From Parascedosporium putredinis (taxonomy: Eukaryota > Ascomycota > Sordariomycetes > Microascales > Microascaceae), in the NCBI GenBank assembly GCA_949357655.1, contig CASHTG010000001.1, positions 1,984,001 to 2,048,000 of the forward strand: DNA of 64,000 bases, written 5' to 3'. Positions within the stretch are counted from its first letter, which is position 1. Each line of letters starts with the position of its first letter. This document shows positions 23,459-35,888 of the stretch, piece by piece. Under the pieces are notes generated by a model. It did no database searches, was not told the DNA's origin, and was given only the letters and a program-made list of their open reading frames with translations. The position numbers and the translations under genes were made by a program.

Positions 23459-25992
23459 AGTGTCCAGCGGATTATAGGACCCAAGGGGCTGTGAGTGGGT
23501 ATGACTCCAAGGGTGTAAGTGTAGGTAAGGTGCCTGGAGGGGGACAGGCCACGCTGGTTCCACACAGACAGTCCAGGCTGTGCTTGGGGAGAGAAAATGA
23601 ATGCTAGTGGTGGGCCCGAGTACGTTGTAATTCGAAAGGCGTGAGCATGTAGAGGATAAGCAAGACCGCTTCTTGTTCCCGAGAGTGAAACGGCGGCCAC
23701 GAAAAGCAAGGCTTTGTAACGGGGAATTCACGATTGGAAGCGTCCGGCTCTGGAACTGCGAACCAACCTTGGACCCTCCCGAAGACAAAGACGGAAACGA
23801 CGCCCTTTCGGTGACTTCTTACACCGAGGCAAAGGGCGTCGATTGACAGAACACACTGGAATTAGAGATTAAGAAAGGGCGTGAGAAAAGGTGAAAGAAG
23901 CCAGAGAGAAAGAAATAAAAGGTATGGGTCGCTGGATTCGGGGTTAGGCTGGGACCGGGGAACCTTTTATTGCGGTACTTGAATACTGCGGAAAGGGCCA
24001 CTTCTCGGAAGGATGTAAAAGAAACAGAGGGAACGAGGCCCATGTGCGATTGAATGTTGCTGCCACCAGGAAGAACATTGAACGGCGGTCTAGCGCACAA
24101 TATTAGGGAAGGAATAAAAAACGGGGCCAAAGGTGTAGTTGAGGAGAAGCCTAATATCTTCTGTTCACGGCATCGAGGCTTTGGCTTAGGGTGCCGAGGC
24201 CGCTGATAGGGGGTTAGAAAGGCTCGGGACCTCCCCATCTTTTTTTTCATCTCTCCAGCTTCGGCTTGCATGAATGAATCCATGTATCAAAAGAGTCGAC
24301 TTGGAAGGAGGACCAAGGCAAGGTACTCTGACAACGTGCGGGAAGAACCTGTAGAAGAAACTATTCTGCGCCCAAAATATTAGAAAATCTGTTACACCCT
24401 CATGTTCCTTGGTTTGGGACTCGAGAAGGCGAACAAAAGTTCCCCCATTACGGAATAAGGCCGGGTGGTGGAGGCTAATGCGATGGTTGCAAGGTTGGAT
24501 GGAGAGACGGGTGCAGCAGCATGTCAATTCTGCGCCCTTCGAGTGACTCGCCAAGCCCTTCGACGAGTACCAAAGAAGGCAAAGCAAGGGGGTGGGGGTT
24601 GAAGGGGGTCCACGAAATCAAGGCTTGCACCAGCACCACCTTGTACCAACACTCACCCACGCGATTGAGGTGGGTGTGGGCGGGAGTGAGTGGCGTCGAG
24701 CGGAGGTGCCTTCGGCGTATCAGAGGCCTGGCATTATCCCGGCTGACAATGAAGCTCAATTGGTGGGCCCCTTCGGGTGCGGATAGCGATCACCACACTG
24801 ACACCGGAGCGGTTCAAAGGCGCGGGGGCGGGGAAACTCGACTGGTTTAACAAGTAATACTCGAATCTCGAATCTGGACCCTGTTCTAACATCCATCCAT
24901 CCAATGGATCCATCCAGCTGCTTTGACGGTTGCGACTGTTCGGAAGCAGTCGCATCAATAATACTTGTAATAACTGGTTTGGCCCTACTGATCCTGTCGA
25001 CTCCATAAAGCCCCACTCGTAGTCAAAGGATGAGGACGAAAGACAATTCGTCAAGCTGGAAAAGGAAGTGGGAGGCTAAGAAGAAAAAAGATGGGAAAAT
25101 TAGGAGGAGAGAAGCTAGATATCGACAGACTTTCTGAAGTTTCCGTCTGTGACGCTCGCCTGGAATCGCCGAGATCATGCATAGGATAAAAGTTGGTGTT
25201 ACATTCCCCGATCAATAAGAGACCATGCCGAGTGGATGTGCGCGGTAGAAGATTTCATCATCGAGTCCCTCGATGAGGCTGCCCCTATCTGGGGAAGGAC
25301 GAGAAAATTGCCCAGTCTGATAAGTCTCCAATGTGTGTGCAGGGACGCCCGAGGCTCGAGGCTGGGAAAGTACGCAAAGCACATGAAGATGGAGCACGCG
25401 AACACTTCAAAACTTCAAAGGGTTGCTCCCTTCCACCTTCCTTCTCAATTGGCGCCTTGTAGCGGCACTGTGTACATCAATATCGGGGCAAAAGGTAGAG
25501 ATGGATATCTCCTACCGCGTGCTGTTATCCACACGTGCGAGAGGAAGTGGGTGCATCTTTCCCTTTTCCAGCACTTTTCCTCCGCTTTCGGGGTTTGGTC
25601 GTGTTCCTTCCACCCAAATCTGCCCAGTCCCACCAGAGAATCCCCGGCAGCCCGCCGATGCGGGACTGGCGCGGTTCTCTCCACGGCCAAACCACCAACC
25701 TCGATTGCACGCCCCCTTTCTCCCAACCGGCCTCTCTGCATATTCCGCCGCGTCGCCGAGCGTCGTACAGAAAGAGCGCATCCCTCTACCAATACTTTAC
25801 AATGGAGTCGTTCGAACTGGAAGCTAGACTCGGCTAGGAAAGGGTTTCCGAGGTCTAAGCTCGCTCGACGGGAAGACTTTCGAGGCCTTCTCTTTCGCTC
25901 CTACGACCGGCATCTCACATATGAATTGGTACTGGTATGACTGCGAGGTTGGAAAGGCGGAAGAGTGAATCAGAGAGAGGAAACGAAAACGC

Positions 25993-26013
25993 GTATATAT
26001 ATATATATATATT
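25993..26013. repeat. (ta)n dinucleotide repeat
   Basis: About nine TA units in the intergenic region between the homeobox and bZIP genes. Confidence 0.9.
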
Positions 26014-28147
26014 TCAACACAAATTCGAAACCAGCCCTTGATATCGCTCCCAACACTTGGTCAGCGCTTCATCTTCCTCGAGCATCGAGCCTCAAGCCTA
26101 TTCATCAAATATTCGTCGAGCCCGTTGCGAGCTCATTCTCCACGCGTACCACATAGGAGCGAGAGTGGTTAATTTGACTATGTTTACTGAGGGCTGCAAG
26201 ATCTACACTATACACACGCGAAGCAATCAAGAAAGTGTCTAGGCTTATATCTAGTCATAGAGGTTTGTTTTTCTATCATAAATGATAGTGGTTCTATCTA
26301 CCTATCTCGTCTCGTTGTCACGCGGACTGAACCTAGACAAGGTAGTTGAAGAATGAGTGTCACTCACTAAGCAGCTGGAAACCTCGCCATAGAAGTGAAA
26401 GATCCGGAGCGTGTTGCAAATCCTGTGGCCGGTTGGAAAGGAACGCAAGACTGTCACCCACCTGCCCGAAGTCACTATTGCTTAACACCAAAGGGTCCTC
26501 TTGCCGTTTCGCATTCGCTTCGGTGATCATGTGTCAAATGGAAACGCGTAAGGGAATGCCCACCCCAGATAAGCACGGAGCCGGGAGGGGGTCATTATTG
26601 CTCACTTCTCCGATGGTTCTGCCCGCTGCTGAGTTTGTAGAGGAGCATGAATGTACTCTCAACCCTCCCCCTCTCGATACTATCCTGAAGGCCACGGGTC
26701 AAAGGTGGCTTGCTAATAGCACGAGTGATCGATTCTACACCCCTCGCCTTCCTCCCCTTATCGGGAACGTTGCGAAGATTATATCTCAGTTTAAACAAGA
26801 ATCTAGGCCATTCTGTCACAGTCCGTCAAGGCTCCCCAGTCATGTGGGATTGAGCAGTTAGCGGGAAGGGAGACAGATAAACGGAGAGTGAATTCCGGCC
26901 ATTCCAACAAGCCCGTCCATTATTACAACTTGAATAGAATATCTGTGCATTTAGGTCTGCAAACTATCCTCTCGGAAGCCTTTCTGTCACCTCGAACTCG
27001 CCAGACGTGGCTTGCTAGGATCCCACAAATAAATGCCATGGAACTGGTGCCGCAAGCCAAGGAGGGCACATCTTTCCCCTTCGTCTGTGTACCAATGTCT
27101 TCTACCTCGGCAAGTTTCTTGTTCCTTGCCGTGGCTTGCTGCACTGCGGATACTTGGATTGCTAACCTCGCCAGCTTGCCTAGAATAAATAGCCCATTAG
27201 GTCTTCTCTCAAACCCCCATCAGTACCCCAGCTCTTCGACATTCACCAAATGAAAGAACATCTAGCTTTGGAAACTAGGTAGCGTAAATAGAACTATCCC
27301 TGAAAGATCTCCCTGTATGATCTAGGTATCGTCGCTTCTTAGCTCTTCCCCCGGTGTCCCAGCTCCCAACCCATCTAAGCGTTATGCTTGGGCAACGTGC
27401 TTGTGCGTTAGGCTTGCATCTCCAATGCTAAGACACGTCTGGCGTCTTCACGTTCCTAAGCTGGGGAAAAGGGGATTTTTCCAGCTTCTTTATTCGAACA
27501 TAAATAGTCTGCCTCGACCGTCCATGAAGGGAGCAGTGTGAAGTCCCAGAGTTTGATCACAATCTTTCCATCATCCTTGTTTCTCACGCCCCTCTCAGAG
27601 GTCCCTATCTGCTTATCGGCAAGGGACGGTGCCTTTGGGGATCGAAACCCTACCCTAACCTCGCCACCATATGCCGGACGAATACCGCCCACGTCTGCCT
27701 GGCTACAGCGCGAGTTATCACTCGCTTTGCCTCCCTACTTTCCAATCATCTCCCCGCCCTCGACCCCGCCTTGACATGGTCCTTTTGCGGCCACATGTGG
27801 TATCTGCCTCCCTATATACCTTTTCTTATGTGTTCCTTGATTCAAGGGGTTGACGACGGTCTCCCTATCTAGACGTCGAAGAGCGATTCCCAGTCGATGT
27901 TGGAGAGCACTTACACAGCTGGCAGCCTCGCGGGCGGGCTGCTGGCAGGGTTGCTACCATGGAGCTGCTGCCACTTGCACGCTCCCAGCATGAGATAAAA
28001 GCTGGTTGAAATTCTTTTTCATGGTTAATATCTGGTTCGCTCGTCTGGTCTTTTCTCGTCGGAATTCCAACCACCTCATCGGTCACTCTGTCTGTCGACT
28101 GCTGAAGCTGTGAGCTTGAGGACGACGGCCCGACGGAGTGGGCGGAT

Positions 28148-28172
28148 ACAGTGCTGTGTGTGTGTGCACTGT
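28148..28172. other. Perfect 8-bp inverted repeat with (gt)n loop
   Basis: The arms tacagtgc and gcactgta flank a nine-base alternating loop (tgtgtgtgt). It lies about 425 bp before the bZIP start. It might be a palindromic protein-binding site or a transcribed hairpin in the leader; neither can be decided from sequence. Confidence 0.55.
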
Positions 28173-28594
28173 ATTTTCTTGGTCGGAGTGTCGGGTTTCT
28201 GTTAAAATTGACCTGGGTGCCCACGGAAACAAGTATTTAAGCTTAGGTAACTTTATATCCGTTATGCTTACACAGTGCACAATACTTAAGCGTTATGCTC
28301 GGAAGCCTTCTGGCGGAGAGAAGCTCCGACTCCGAGCCAAGCATCACGCTCAGCGAGGAGGCGCTATTCAGGGGAGGAAGACGCTTGAACCACGGCTTGG
28401 CCGTTTCTTCTCTTTTAATCGGGAGCATTCGGTCTTTGAACCCCGGTTTCCCTTTTGACCTTGCCACAAATTCGCATCTTTGAGAAAGTCAGCCAGGGAA
28501 AGATCTCTTGCGGAGCGAAAGGACGCGCAGGCCAAACCAAAAGGCGGTGGCAGTACATGCCACAATCATCAGACATCAAAGCTGTAGAAGAAAC

Positions 28595-29951
28595 ATGGCG
28601 GACGGCCAGGAGGCCCCCAAGGGCAACAAGAAAGCCTGCTGGGAGAGAGTCAACGGCCAAAGGACAGCTATGTCCCGCCACGAACGCGGCAAAGAATTTA
28701 CAAAGCACCGCCCCCGCTCGCCGTGCCCGACATTGAAGAGGACGCTGACGAGAGAAAACGGGTATTGAATGTGTTGGCCCAAAGACGGTATAGTATGCTT
28801 TTCGCCCCTTCTTTACGCTTCCAGCTTTGTACACTGTCAGCGATGCCTTGATGTAAGAGCATTGATGGGGAGAAAAATTGGCATTTATGATATTTCACAG
28901 CCCATGGCAATCACCTAGGCAAATGGCGTGCATTTAAAGATATACAATATGCTAATCTTTAAGCTTAGGGGAACGCAAAAGGCAAAAGAAGAAGAAGGGC
29001 GGGGACGTGACTGAAGTGTCGAGTTCGACTCAGTCAAATAGTCCTCCGGCGGGGCCAGCTCGAGCTCAGGCTCGAGCTCCTATAACCCCGCATCACAGTC
29101 CCCGCCGGCGCCGCTCGCGGCGAAAGAGACATCCGCGGATGATTTTGCCGAGTTTATCGACGTGTCGCAGCGAGGGGATCTAGATGAGGACTTTAGCGGG
29201 ATTCCCAGCTGGTCCGGCATGTCCGTTGCAACTTGCCACGGCATGTTTACCACGGCTCTCGTGAGCAGTCTCCAGGTGCCCAACCTCGCGCTCGACGGAG
29301 GTGAGGGGGCGGCGGGGGCGGCGCCACGGACTTTCAGCGTCGCAACATGCTTTTTCCGCCGGCATCGACCCACTGTCCCTCTGCCTGCTGGACAGCGGGT
29401 CCTCGCCAGGCTCGAGTACATCCGGGCTATCGGCGGACAGCTACCTACTTCCCGTCAACGAACTCACGATCCTGAGAGCCATACTCCGGATATCGTCTCG
29501 CCTCGGCTGCGACGAGTCGTTTTGGCAGCTCGAGGCGACTTCTCCCTTCTACGCCGGCACATGTCCCCCAACAGAGCAGCTGCCCGAATGTTGGCGGCCT
29601 ACCCCGTCGCAGATGCTCGTCGCCCACCACCCGTTTATAGATTTCCTCCCGTGGCCCGGCGTGCGCGAGCGCATGCTTGCCGTCATGAGCCTTCCGCCGG
29701 AAGCACGACCGCCAAACGCGTCCAGCCCGCTCGCGCTGGTCGAGTTTGCCTACGATGTCGAGGACAGCCGTGAGGGCATGCGGATATGGGGTGACGACGT
29801 GTACGATCCGGGGTCTTGGGAAGTTGGGCAGGTCTTGTTCGAAAGGTGGTGGTTCATCTTTGATCGTGATGTGATTGAGAACAGCAACAGGTGGAGGAGG
29901 CTGAGAGGCGCCGCCCCTCTGCGCATGCAGGCGACGAGCCCGACGAGGTGA
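28595..29951 (+). CDS. bZIP transcription factor with C-terminal DUF3425 domain
   Basis: Nuclear regulator of the large filamentous-fungal bZIP-DUF3425 class. Exons: 28595-28792 and 28969-29951. The 176-nt intron (GTATGC donor, gctaat branch, cttag acceptor) splits the basic region, which reads ERKRVLNVLAQRRYRERKRQ across the junction. A lysine run and a Ser/Pro-rich linker follow. The DUF3425 domain covers roughly the last 150 residues, with hallmarks AHHPFIDFLPWPGVRERML, GMRIWGDDVYDPGSWEV and FERWWFIFDRDVIENSNRWR. The leucine-zipper part is short or weak. Four single-base losses break the frame: 28711-28715 (c5), 29051-29054 (g4), 29305-29309 (g5) and 29356-29357 (cc). Corrected length 394 residues, phase 1 at the intron as required. 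Its targets are unknown. Confidence 0.85.
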
Positions 29952-32496
29952 CCTATTTCAGGCAGATGCCAAGCGCCCGGGCAGAGTGGCGCCCCTCCAA
30001 GGCAACCGCTCGATGCGACCCGGCCGCCGTGTCACGGAGGGCCTGAGTTTGATAGGTAGCGAGGAGGGGAAAAGCGGATTCCTTGAGAATGGGAGACTAC
30101 CCTACACCTATCACCGGCCAGTTTCATGGAGGCCACCGCAACCACACGAAGATGGAACAATGAATGATGAGACAACCCCGAGGGGCCGCTTCCTCGTCAT
30201 ACAGAAGACAGGAGATGCCCACCCTGCGGAGAACGCATAATGCCATGCTCATGATGGCTAGGCTCAACCGGGCCATCATTTCCGGGATACCGCCATACGG
30301 CCATGGGATTCGCTAGTCAAATGCACGTCTTCATGTTGCGCCTCTTTTTCTTGCGTGCTGGATTCTTTACGTTATAGGCCCGGCACGAAGGCACACAGCA
30401 CCCGGAGCTCGAGCAGACAGATGCATGGATAGGTGGACCAACTAGCCCAAGCACTACTACCGGGGTTAGTACGGTTGCGGTTGGTCGACGCTCTGAGGGG
30501 ATCAATTAGGATGATGTGAAGAAGCTTCGCTCTAGCGCTATGTGGGAATCTAAGGGATTGGAGGAGAGCTACGAGGTAGAGAGAAGGGGTAAGCCAGGAT
30601 GTAAAAGCTCAACTGTCGTAGTTCTCGCCAGCTCACCGCATTCTCAAGCATGAGAGGTGGCACTAATAAAGTTAATAGAGTGATCAATCCTCCAATCTTC
30701 GATATATAATAATTGGTGAAAGTAGCACCAAACCTCCCACCATCATTGGCTTTGCGAAGATGGGATTGGTCCATGCCCAAGGGTACGAACCAGGTCCTTG
30801 GGGCTGCAAATCTTGACTGATCATAAAGTAATAAGAGATGCCGATATTAGAGACGGCGAGGCGTCTTCCCGCTCTTCATATACAAGAAGACGGGACTCCG
30901 GCGTGGCAGAACTATATAGAACTATCTCCGCCCGCATGTTTACTCTCAATCGAATGCTCTGTTGAAGAGGACGATGTTGTGGGGGAGGGGGATCCTGGAC
31001 TGACCAAGGACAATTGGGGTATGGTGGTGATACTGGGGAAAAAAAAAAAAAAAAGAAGAACAAAAAAGAGCGAGAAAAATCGATACAATTGATCAATCGA
31101 TCATTAAGTGGGGGTACACAATCGCGTTTGCAGTTGAAACTTCCAAGGTTGTATCTTTCTAGCGCTCAAATGTTCAAATGTTGTGGTGCGACATCAATCA
31201 GTCAATCCGTGTCGTGTCGTGTCGTGTCTCGGGAACCTGCCCCGCCATGCAGGGTTGAGGACCTGTTGGAGGGTCAAGCGGGGTTCACTTCTCTCATCAA
31301 TTTTCAATTTTCCCGTCGCTCTGAAGATTGGGGGCAGTGCCCCTCAGGACTTGGAACATGGAAGCTTCAATTCCCCATCCCATCCTGGATCCATCCATGG
31401 ATCCATCTCTAGATGCATTTCGGATGGATCGGTCAACCGCGCTGCTAGCCACTAAGGTCGCTGCTCCCACGCCGAGATCCTGCGCCGGAATGCCCACCCG
31501 CAAGTCTGACTGTGTACAATGAGACTCGACACCCCTCAATCTTTGATCGAGACATCCATAAATTGGATCCTATCAATTGATGGATGGAGTCGGTTTTAGC
31601 AAGGAATGGAGAGCGAGAGGAGAGAGAGACAAAGAGGGAGAGAGACGAGAAGCAGCTGGTAGCGGATTCACTCGTCAGTCACGTTAATTGTTCGTATGAC
31701 TTGACTTCAGGCCCAACAGGGAGGCCGAAAAAGGTTCTTGGGTGCCTAGCAGAACTTTGCTTGCGTCCGGTCAATTCGTCAAGTCTTGCATAATAAATCC
31801 CCAATTTGATTTTTGGATGAAGGAGGGCTAGCATGTACGGGGAGGAGTGTCGGGGTTGCTGGCCGGGTCGCGGTGAGGTGAGCTCAAGCAGCTCTGCTCT
31901 CCACGAATTCCAACCTACGAAGTATTCGCTCGCCCTCCGAGTTTGGTGTGGGGTAGAAGACTATACACCTTTCTCACCGACTCTTTGTTTTCCCCTTGTG
32001 TTGCTTGACTGCTGGTACATGTGTCGCTCCGCAAGTGATGCATCGGAATAGGAAAGGTACAGGGCGCGACGTGCGGGTGAATGTAATAGTCCATCTAATG
32101 GATCAATTGATGGATCTATTCATATGCGTTGTTGGTCTGCAAAATTTGGCCGTGGTGCATTCCCTCTCGCTCGTCCACCCAGCTTCGACGGACGCCCGGA
32201 TATGGATATGGCGCCCTCCGTGGAGCAGCAACTTGCTCACTATGGAATGTGTACGCCGCGCTGCGACGAGTCTTATCTTGGGACTCAGCCAAATGGTCAA
32301 CAGTCGGAATTGGACGTGCACCAGAGCTGACACACATCAATGATCCATCCATAGATCCATGGATAGATTGATCACATTCTGCATCAATAAGCGTGTCTGG
32401 GCACTGCACAGCCAGTGGGAGGCAACAACGTTTCTCGGAACCACTTCCAATGTTTGTTTGTTTTTTGTCGGCCGCAACTGCTTACACTCCTGGAGG

Positions 32497-32520
32497 GGAA
32501 GGAAGGAAGGAAGGAAGGAA
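32497..32520. repeat. (ggaa)n tetranucleotide repeat
   Basis: Six tandem units of ggaa (frame-shifted aagg) in the empty region upstream of MTHFR. Confidence 0.85.
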
Positions 32521-32949
32521 CGGCGGACAGGACACCGGCTGACTAGGACATGGAAAGACCAGGGGAAGGGGCCCCGGAGCTTGAACAGGATAGGAATGGA
32601 GTGATCCATTGGAACATGTCAATCATGGTCTGTCAGGTTGGGGAGTGAAGCCACCACAGTTCCCCCACGTGGAATACTCGCCCGAGCCCAAGCCCAAGGC
32701 CAGGAAATCCCCATCCCCAGCACAGGATTTGCACAACTTCAAGTTGCCTCTTCGGCCCCATTGACTACATCCATGGATCCATGTATACCAGAAGCAAGCA
32801 AAAACAATGGATTGGATTCCGTGACTTCTCTCGTATCCCCCGTCACCCGAGCTCGTGCCCCAAGAAGGAACGAAAAGCGAAGGCAGTCAGCTTTCCCACG
32901 CCAGACCCATGGCTACATGGAGTAATCGCTCGTCCCTCTGTGCCCAAGA

Positions 32950-32978
32950 CTGCAGCAGAAGCAGCAGCAGCAGCAGCA
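32950..32978. repeat. (agc)n trinucleotide repeat
   Basis: An imperfect run of agc/aga triplets in the non-coding stretch upstream of MTHFR. Confidence 0.75.
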
Positions 32979-33935
32979 TCAGGGTGCTGCTCGCTCCCAA
33001 ATGTGATCAATTGATGCGACCGATTGATCGAACCAATCGTGTTGCGGCCATATTCGGAGCACTCTGGAGGAATCTCCGTCGAGGATTTAGACTTCCAACC
33101 CGTCTGTCTAGGCTCTAATTAGCTAGTGCTAAAAGCCCTTGTACATGCAAAGCTACCTCATCGTCCCTTCAGGAACCTGGAAAATCTCTTGTCGACCCAA
33201 TTTTCGGTCGAGTTCTTGTTGATCTTCGAGGTACTTTTAGCCACTTGTGTTTCTTTTCCCTTCTCCCTCTTCCTTTTGTTGCCTCTGCTGCCTTCTCTTG
33301 CTAGCTTCAACCGACCTGCCTTTCATGCGCAGGGTCTTGGGGTTGCTTCGCCAAGTTCATCGACCTTTTAGTCCCGCCCCCAGCCCTCTCCTTCTTCTCC
33401 TTCTTGTTCTTCTTCTTCCCTTCCTCAACTCCTCTTCGTCTATATAATTCCATTGACATCCATTGTCTGGGTTGTTGTAAGTGATTAGGTTCCATTATCT
33501 ATCGCCCCTCTTCTAGCAATCCAAAAGCTTGTATTCCTAAAGAAAGAAAAAGAAAAGGAAAAAGAAAAAAACACACAACCCCACGTATGTACCTCTTGGT
33601 GGGGTGGTTACGATTCTTTCCGTTCTCGGCGACCACGGATACTGTAGTCCATCTTTGTGCTCCATAAACTCCAAAACTTCCCCAAGAGACAGTCAACTTG
33701 AACTTTTTGCACACCTTGCTTTTCTAACATCTTGTGCCATAATTCTAGGCTCTTGGAGCGAGTCATCTAGTCCCCCGCCTCCCTCCCCCTCTTCCTCCTG
33801 CTCCTCCTCCATATGCCTTTATATTAGGCAATCACCCTCTTCCTTCTCTTGTGCCCTTGTATCTTGGCTCTCTTTTAATCTCAACCTTCGATACGCCCGC
33901 GGCTCCTTTCAGACTTGCCGACACGTTCGCCCATC

Positions 33936-35888
33936 ATGCATATCCGAGAGATGCTTGAGGAGGCCGAAAGGTCTGGCCAACCTTCCTTCTCCTTCGAGTA
34001 CTTCCCCCGAAGACGGCGCAGGGTGTTCAGAACCTTTACGACCGTATGGAGCGCATGTTCACTCTCGGTCCCAAGTTCATCGACATCACCTGGGGCGCCG
34101 GCGGCCACATTGCCGAGTTGACAAACGAGATGGTTATCCAGGCCCAGACTCTTCTCGGCATGGAATCGTGCATGCACCTTACCTGCACCGACATGGGGCT
34201 GGAGCGCGTCAACAATGCCTTACGGAGCGCTTACAAGGCCGGCTGCACAAATATCCTCGCCCTCCGCGGCGATCCGCCTAGAGACAAGGAGAAGTGGGAG
34301 GTGACGGACGGTGGTTTCAACTACGCCAAGGACCTCGTTGCGCACATCCGCAACACCTACGGCAACCACTTCGACATTGGCGTCGCCGGATACCCCGAAG
34401 GCTGCGACGACAACAAGGACGAGGACCTCCTTCTCCAGCACCTCAAGGAAAAGGTCGACATGGGCGCCACCTTCATCGTCACCCAGATGTTCTACGACGC
34501 CGACAACTTCTTGCGCTGGGTCGGGCGGGTCCGCGAGATTGGCATCACCATCCCCATTCTCCCCGGCATCATGCCCGTTGCCACCTACGCCAGCTTCCTT
34601 CGTCGCGCCAGTCACATGGGCTGCAAGATCCCCCGAGTGGATGGCCGCCATCGAGCCCGTCAAGAACGACGATCTCGCTGTCCGAGAAATTGGCAAGAGG
34701 CTCGTCGCCGATCTGTGCCGCAAGCTCCTCGCCTCCAAGGAAATCCATCACCTTCACTTCTACACCATGAATCTCGCCACCGCGACTAGCATGGTTCTGC
34801 AGGACCTCGACTGGCTCCCCTCCGCCAACCGCCCTCTCAAGCAGGCTCTGCCCTGGAAGCAGTCCCTCGGCTTGGGCCGCCGCCACGAGGACGTCCGGCC
34901 CGTTTTCTGGCGGAACAGGAACAAGTCGTACGTGCTGCGCACCCAGGAGTGGGACGAGTTCCCCAACGGTCGCTGGGGTGATTCCCGGTCGCCTGCCTTT
35001 GGTGAGCTAGACACGTACGGTATTCGCCTTCCCGGCACCAGCGAGCAAAACAGGAAGAAGTGGGGCGAGCCCAAGTCCATTCGCGACGTCGCCAACCTCT
35101 TTGTCAGCTATCTCGAGAACCGCCTCGAGAACCTGCCCTGGAGTGAAAGCCCCTGACAGCGGAGGGTGAGGTTATCCGCGAAGACCTGGTGGCCCTTAAC
35201 CAGCGAGGGTTGATTACCATCAACTCCCAGCCGGCCGTGAACGGCGTCAAGTCGAGCCACCCCATCCACGGTTGGGGCCCTTCCAACGGCTATGTCTACC
35301 AGAAGTCCTACCTCGAGCTCCTCGTACCCCCGGCCGTCTACTCGGACATCATTGAGCGTATCAAGCGTCATCCCGATATCACCTACTACGCCGTGACCAT
35401 GAACGGCACCCTAGAGACTAACGCTCCCTCCGAGGGCCCCAATGCCGTCACCTGGGGTGTCTTCCCGGGCAAGGAAATCGTTCAGCCCACCATTGTCGAG
35501 AGCATCAGCTTCCTCGCTTGGAAGGATGAAGCCTTCCGCTTGGGTCTGGACTGGGCCTATTGCTTTGACTCGCGTAGCCCCAGCAGGGCACTGATCGAGG
35601 GCATGATGAACAACTGGTACCTCATCAACATCGGTAGGTTTGCGAGTGCCTCTCGCCACCATTTCAGTTTCCTCTTCCATCCGCCATCCGAGTAGCTGCT
35701 AACTTTTGTTCACTAGTAAACAACGACTTCCAAGAGCCCCGAACCATCTTCGAGCTGCTCGAGGGTCTCGAAGTGGAGGGCCTCGAGACACCTACACCCG
35801 CTCCTGTGGAAGAGCCCCCGTGCCCACCTCGGAGGCCACGGCCGTTGGTTCCGATGCACCTGTTATCGGAGCCGCCGCGGTGATTTGA
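33936..35888 (+). CDS. met13: Methylenetetrahydrofolate reductase
   Basis: Flavoprotein that reduces 5,10-methylene-THF to 5-methyl-THF for methionine synthesis; cytosolic. Exons: 33936-35633 and 35717-35888 (83-nt intron). The N-terminal TIM-barrel catalytic half opens MHIREMLEEAERSGQPSF and SFEYF. It contains ITWGAGGH, MHLTCTDM, NILALRGDPP (folate/flavin loop), GYPEGC and TQMFYD. After a linker comes the eukaryote-type regulatory half (WGDSRSPAFGELDTYG, SQPAVNG, WGPSNGYVYQKSYLELL, TWGVFPGKEIVQPT, DWAYCFDS). Frame breaks at C runs 34004-34008, 34630-34634 (two bases), 35150-35153 and 35815-35819 total five bases; the corrected length is 624 residues. The last break is less certain because the uncorrected frame also closes, at 35883. 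The NLYDRM-type N-terminus suggests the Met13 rather than the Met12 paralogue. Confidence 0.93.

Larger units (their letters stand above)
23459..28594. other. Divergent 5.1-kb intergenic region between two transcription-factor genes
   Basis: Contains the 5' sides of both the homeobox gene (minus) and the bZIP gene (plus). No frame can be tied to a family. The longest, 25236-25940 (+, 234 codons) and 26346-26861 (+, 171 codons), lack codon bias or motifs that I can defend. It includes a (ta)n tract at 25993-26013, a palindrome cluster at 24891-24916 and a 25-nt hairpin at 28148-28172. The 13-mer taagcgttatgct appears near 27377 and near 28287. A long regulated upstream region is likely. Confidence 0.45.
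31086..33030. repeat. Cluster of GATC/ATTGAT/ATGGATCCAT palindromes
   Basis: Eight short sites within 2 kb are built from the same palindromic words (atggatccat, gatcaattgatc, tcaattgat): near 31086-31104, 31385-31432, 31561-31590, 32091-32117, 32337-32374, 32603-32609, 32769-32787 and 33004-33030. Single copies also occur at 16377, 17535, 24891, 44201, 44268 and 45572. All lie outside the coding exons I could assign. Confidence 0.6.
29952..33935. other. Gene-less stretch upstream of MTHFR
   Basis: About 4 kb without a defensible gene. 30241-33030 is rich in simple repeats and in GATC/ATTGAT palindromes (eight clusters at 31086-33030). 33230-33430 is strongly pyrimidine-rich on the plus strand, and 33541-33572 is A-rich. 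The last part is presumably the MTHFR promoter and leader. Short frames of 60-130 codons overlap on both strands and are built on the repeats. Confidence 0.45.

Noticed and set aside
25236..25940. 234-codon plus-strand frame
   Set aside because: No motif, no fungal codon pattern that I can defend, and overlapped by other frames on both strands.
29162..29773. Separate gene upstream of the DUF3425 frame
   Set aside because: Its first part is the bZIP linker in frame; after the G5 run it is simply the wrong frame of the same gene.
31086..33030. Transposon remnant
   Set aside because: No terminal repeats, target duplications, or transposase/reverse-transcriptase motifs are visible; only short palindromic words recur.
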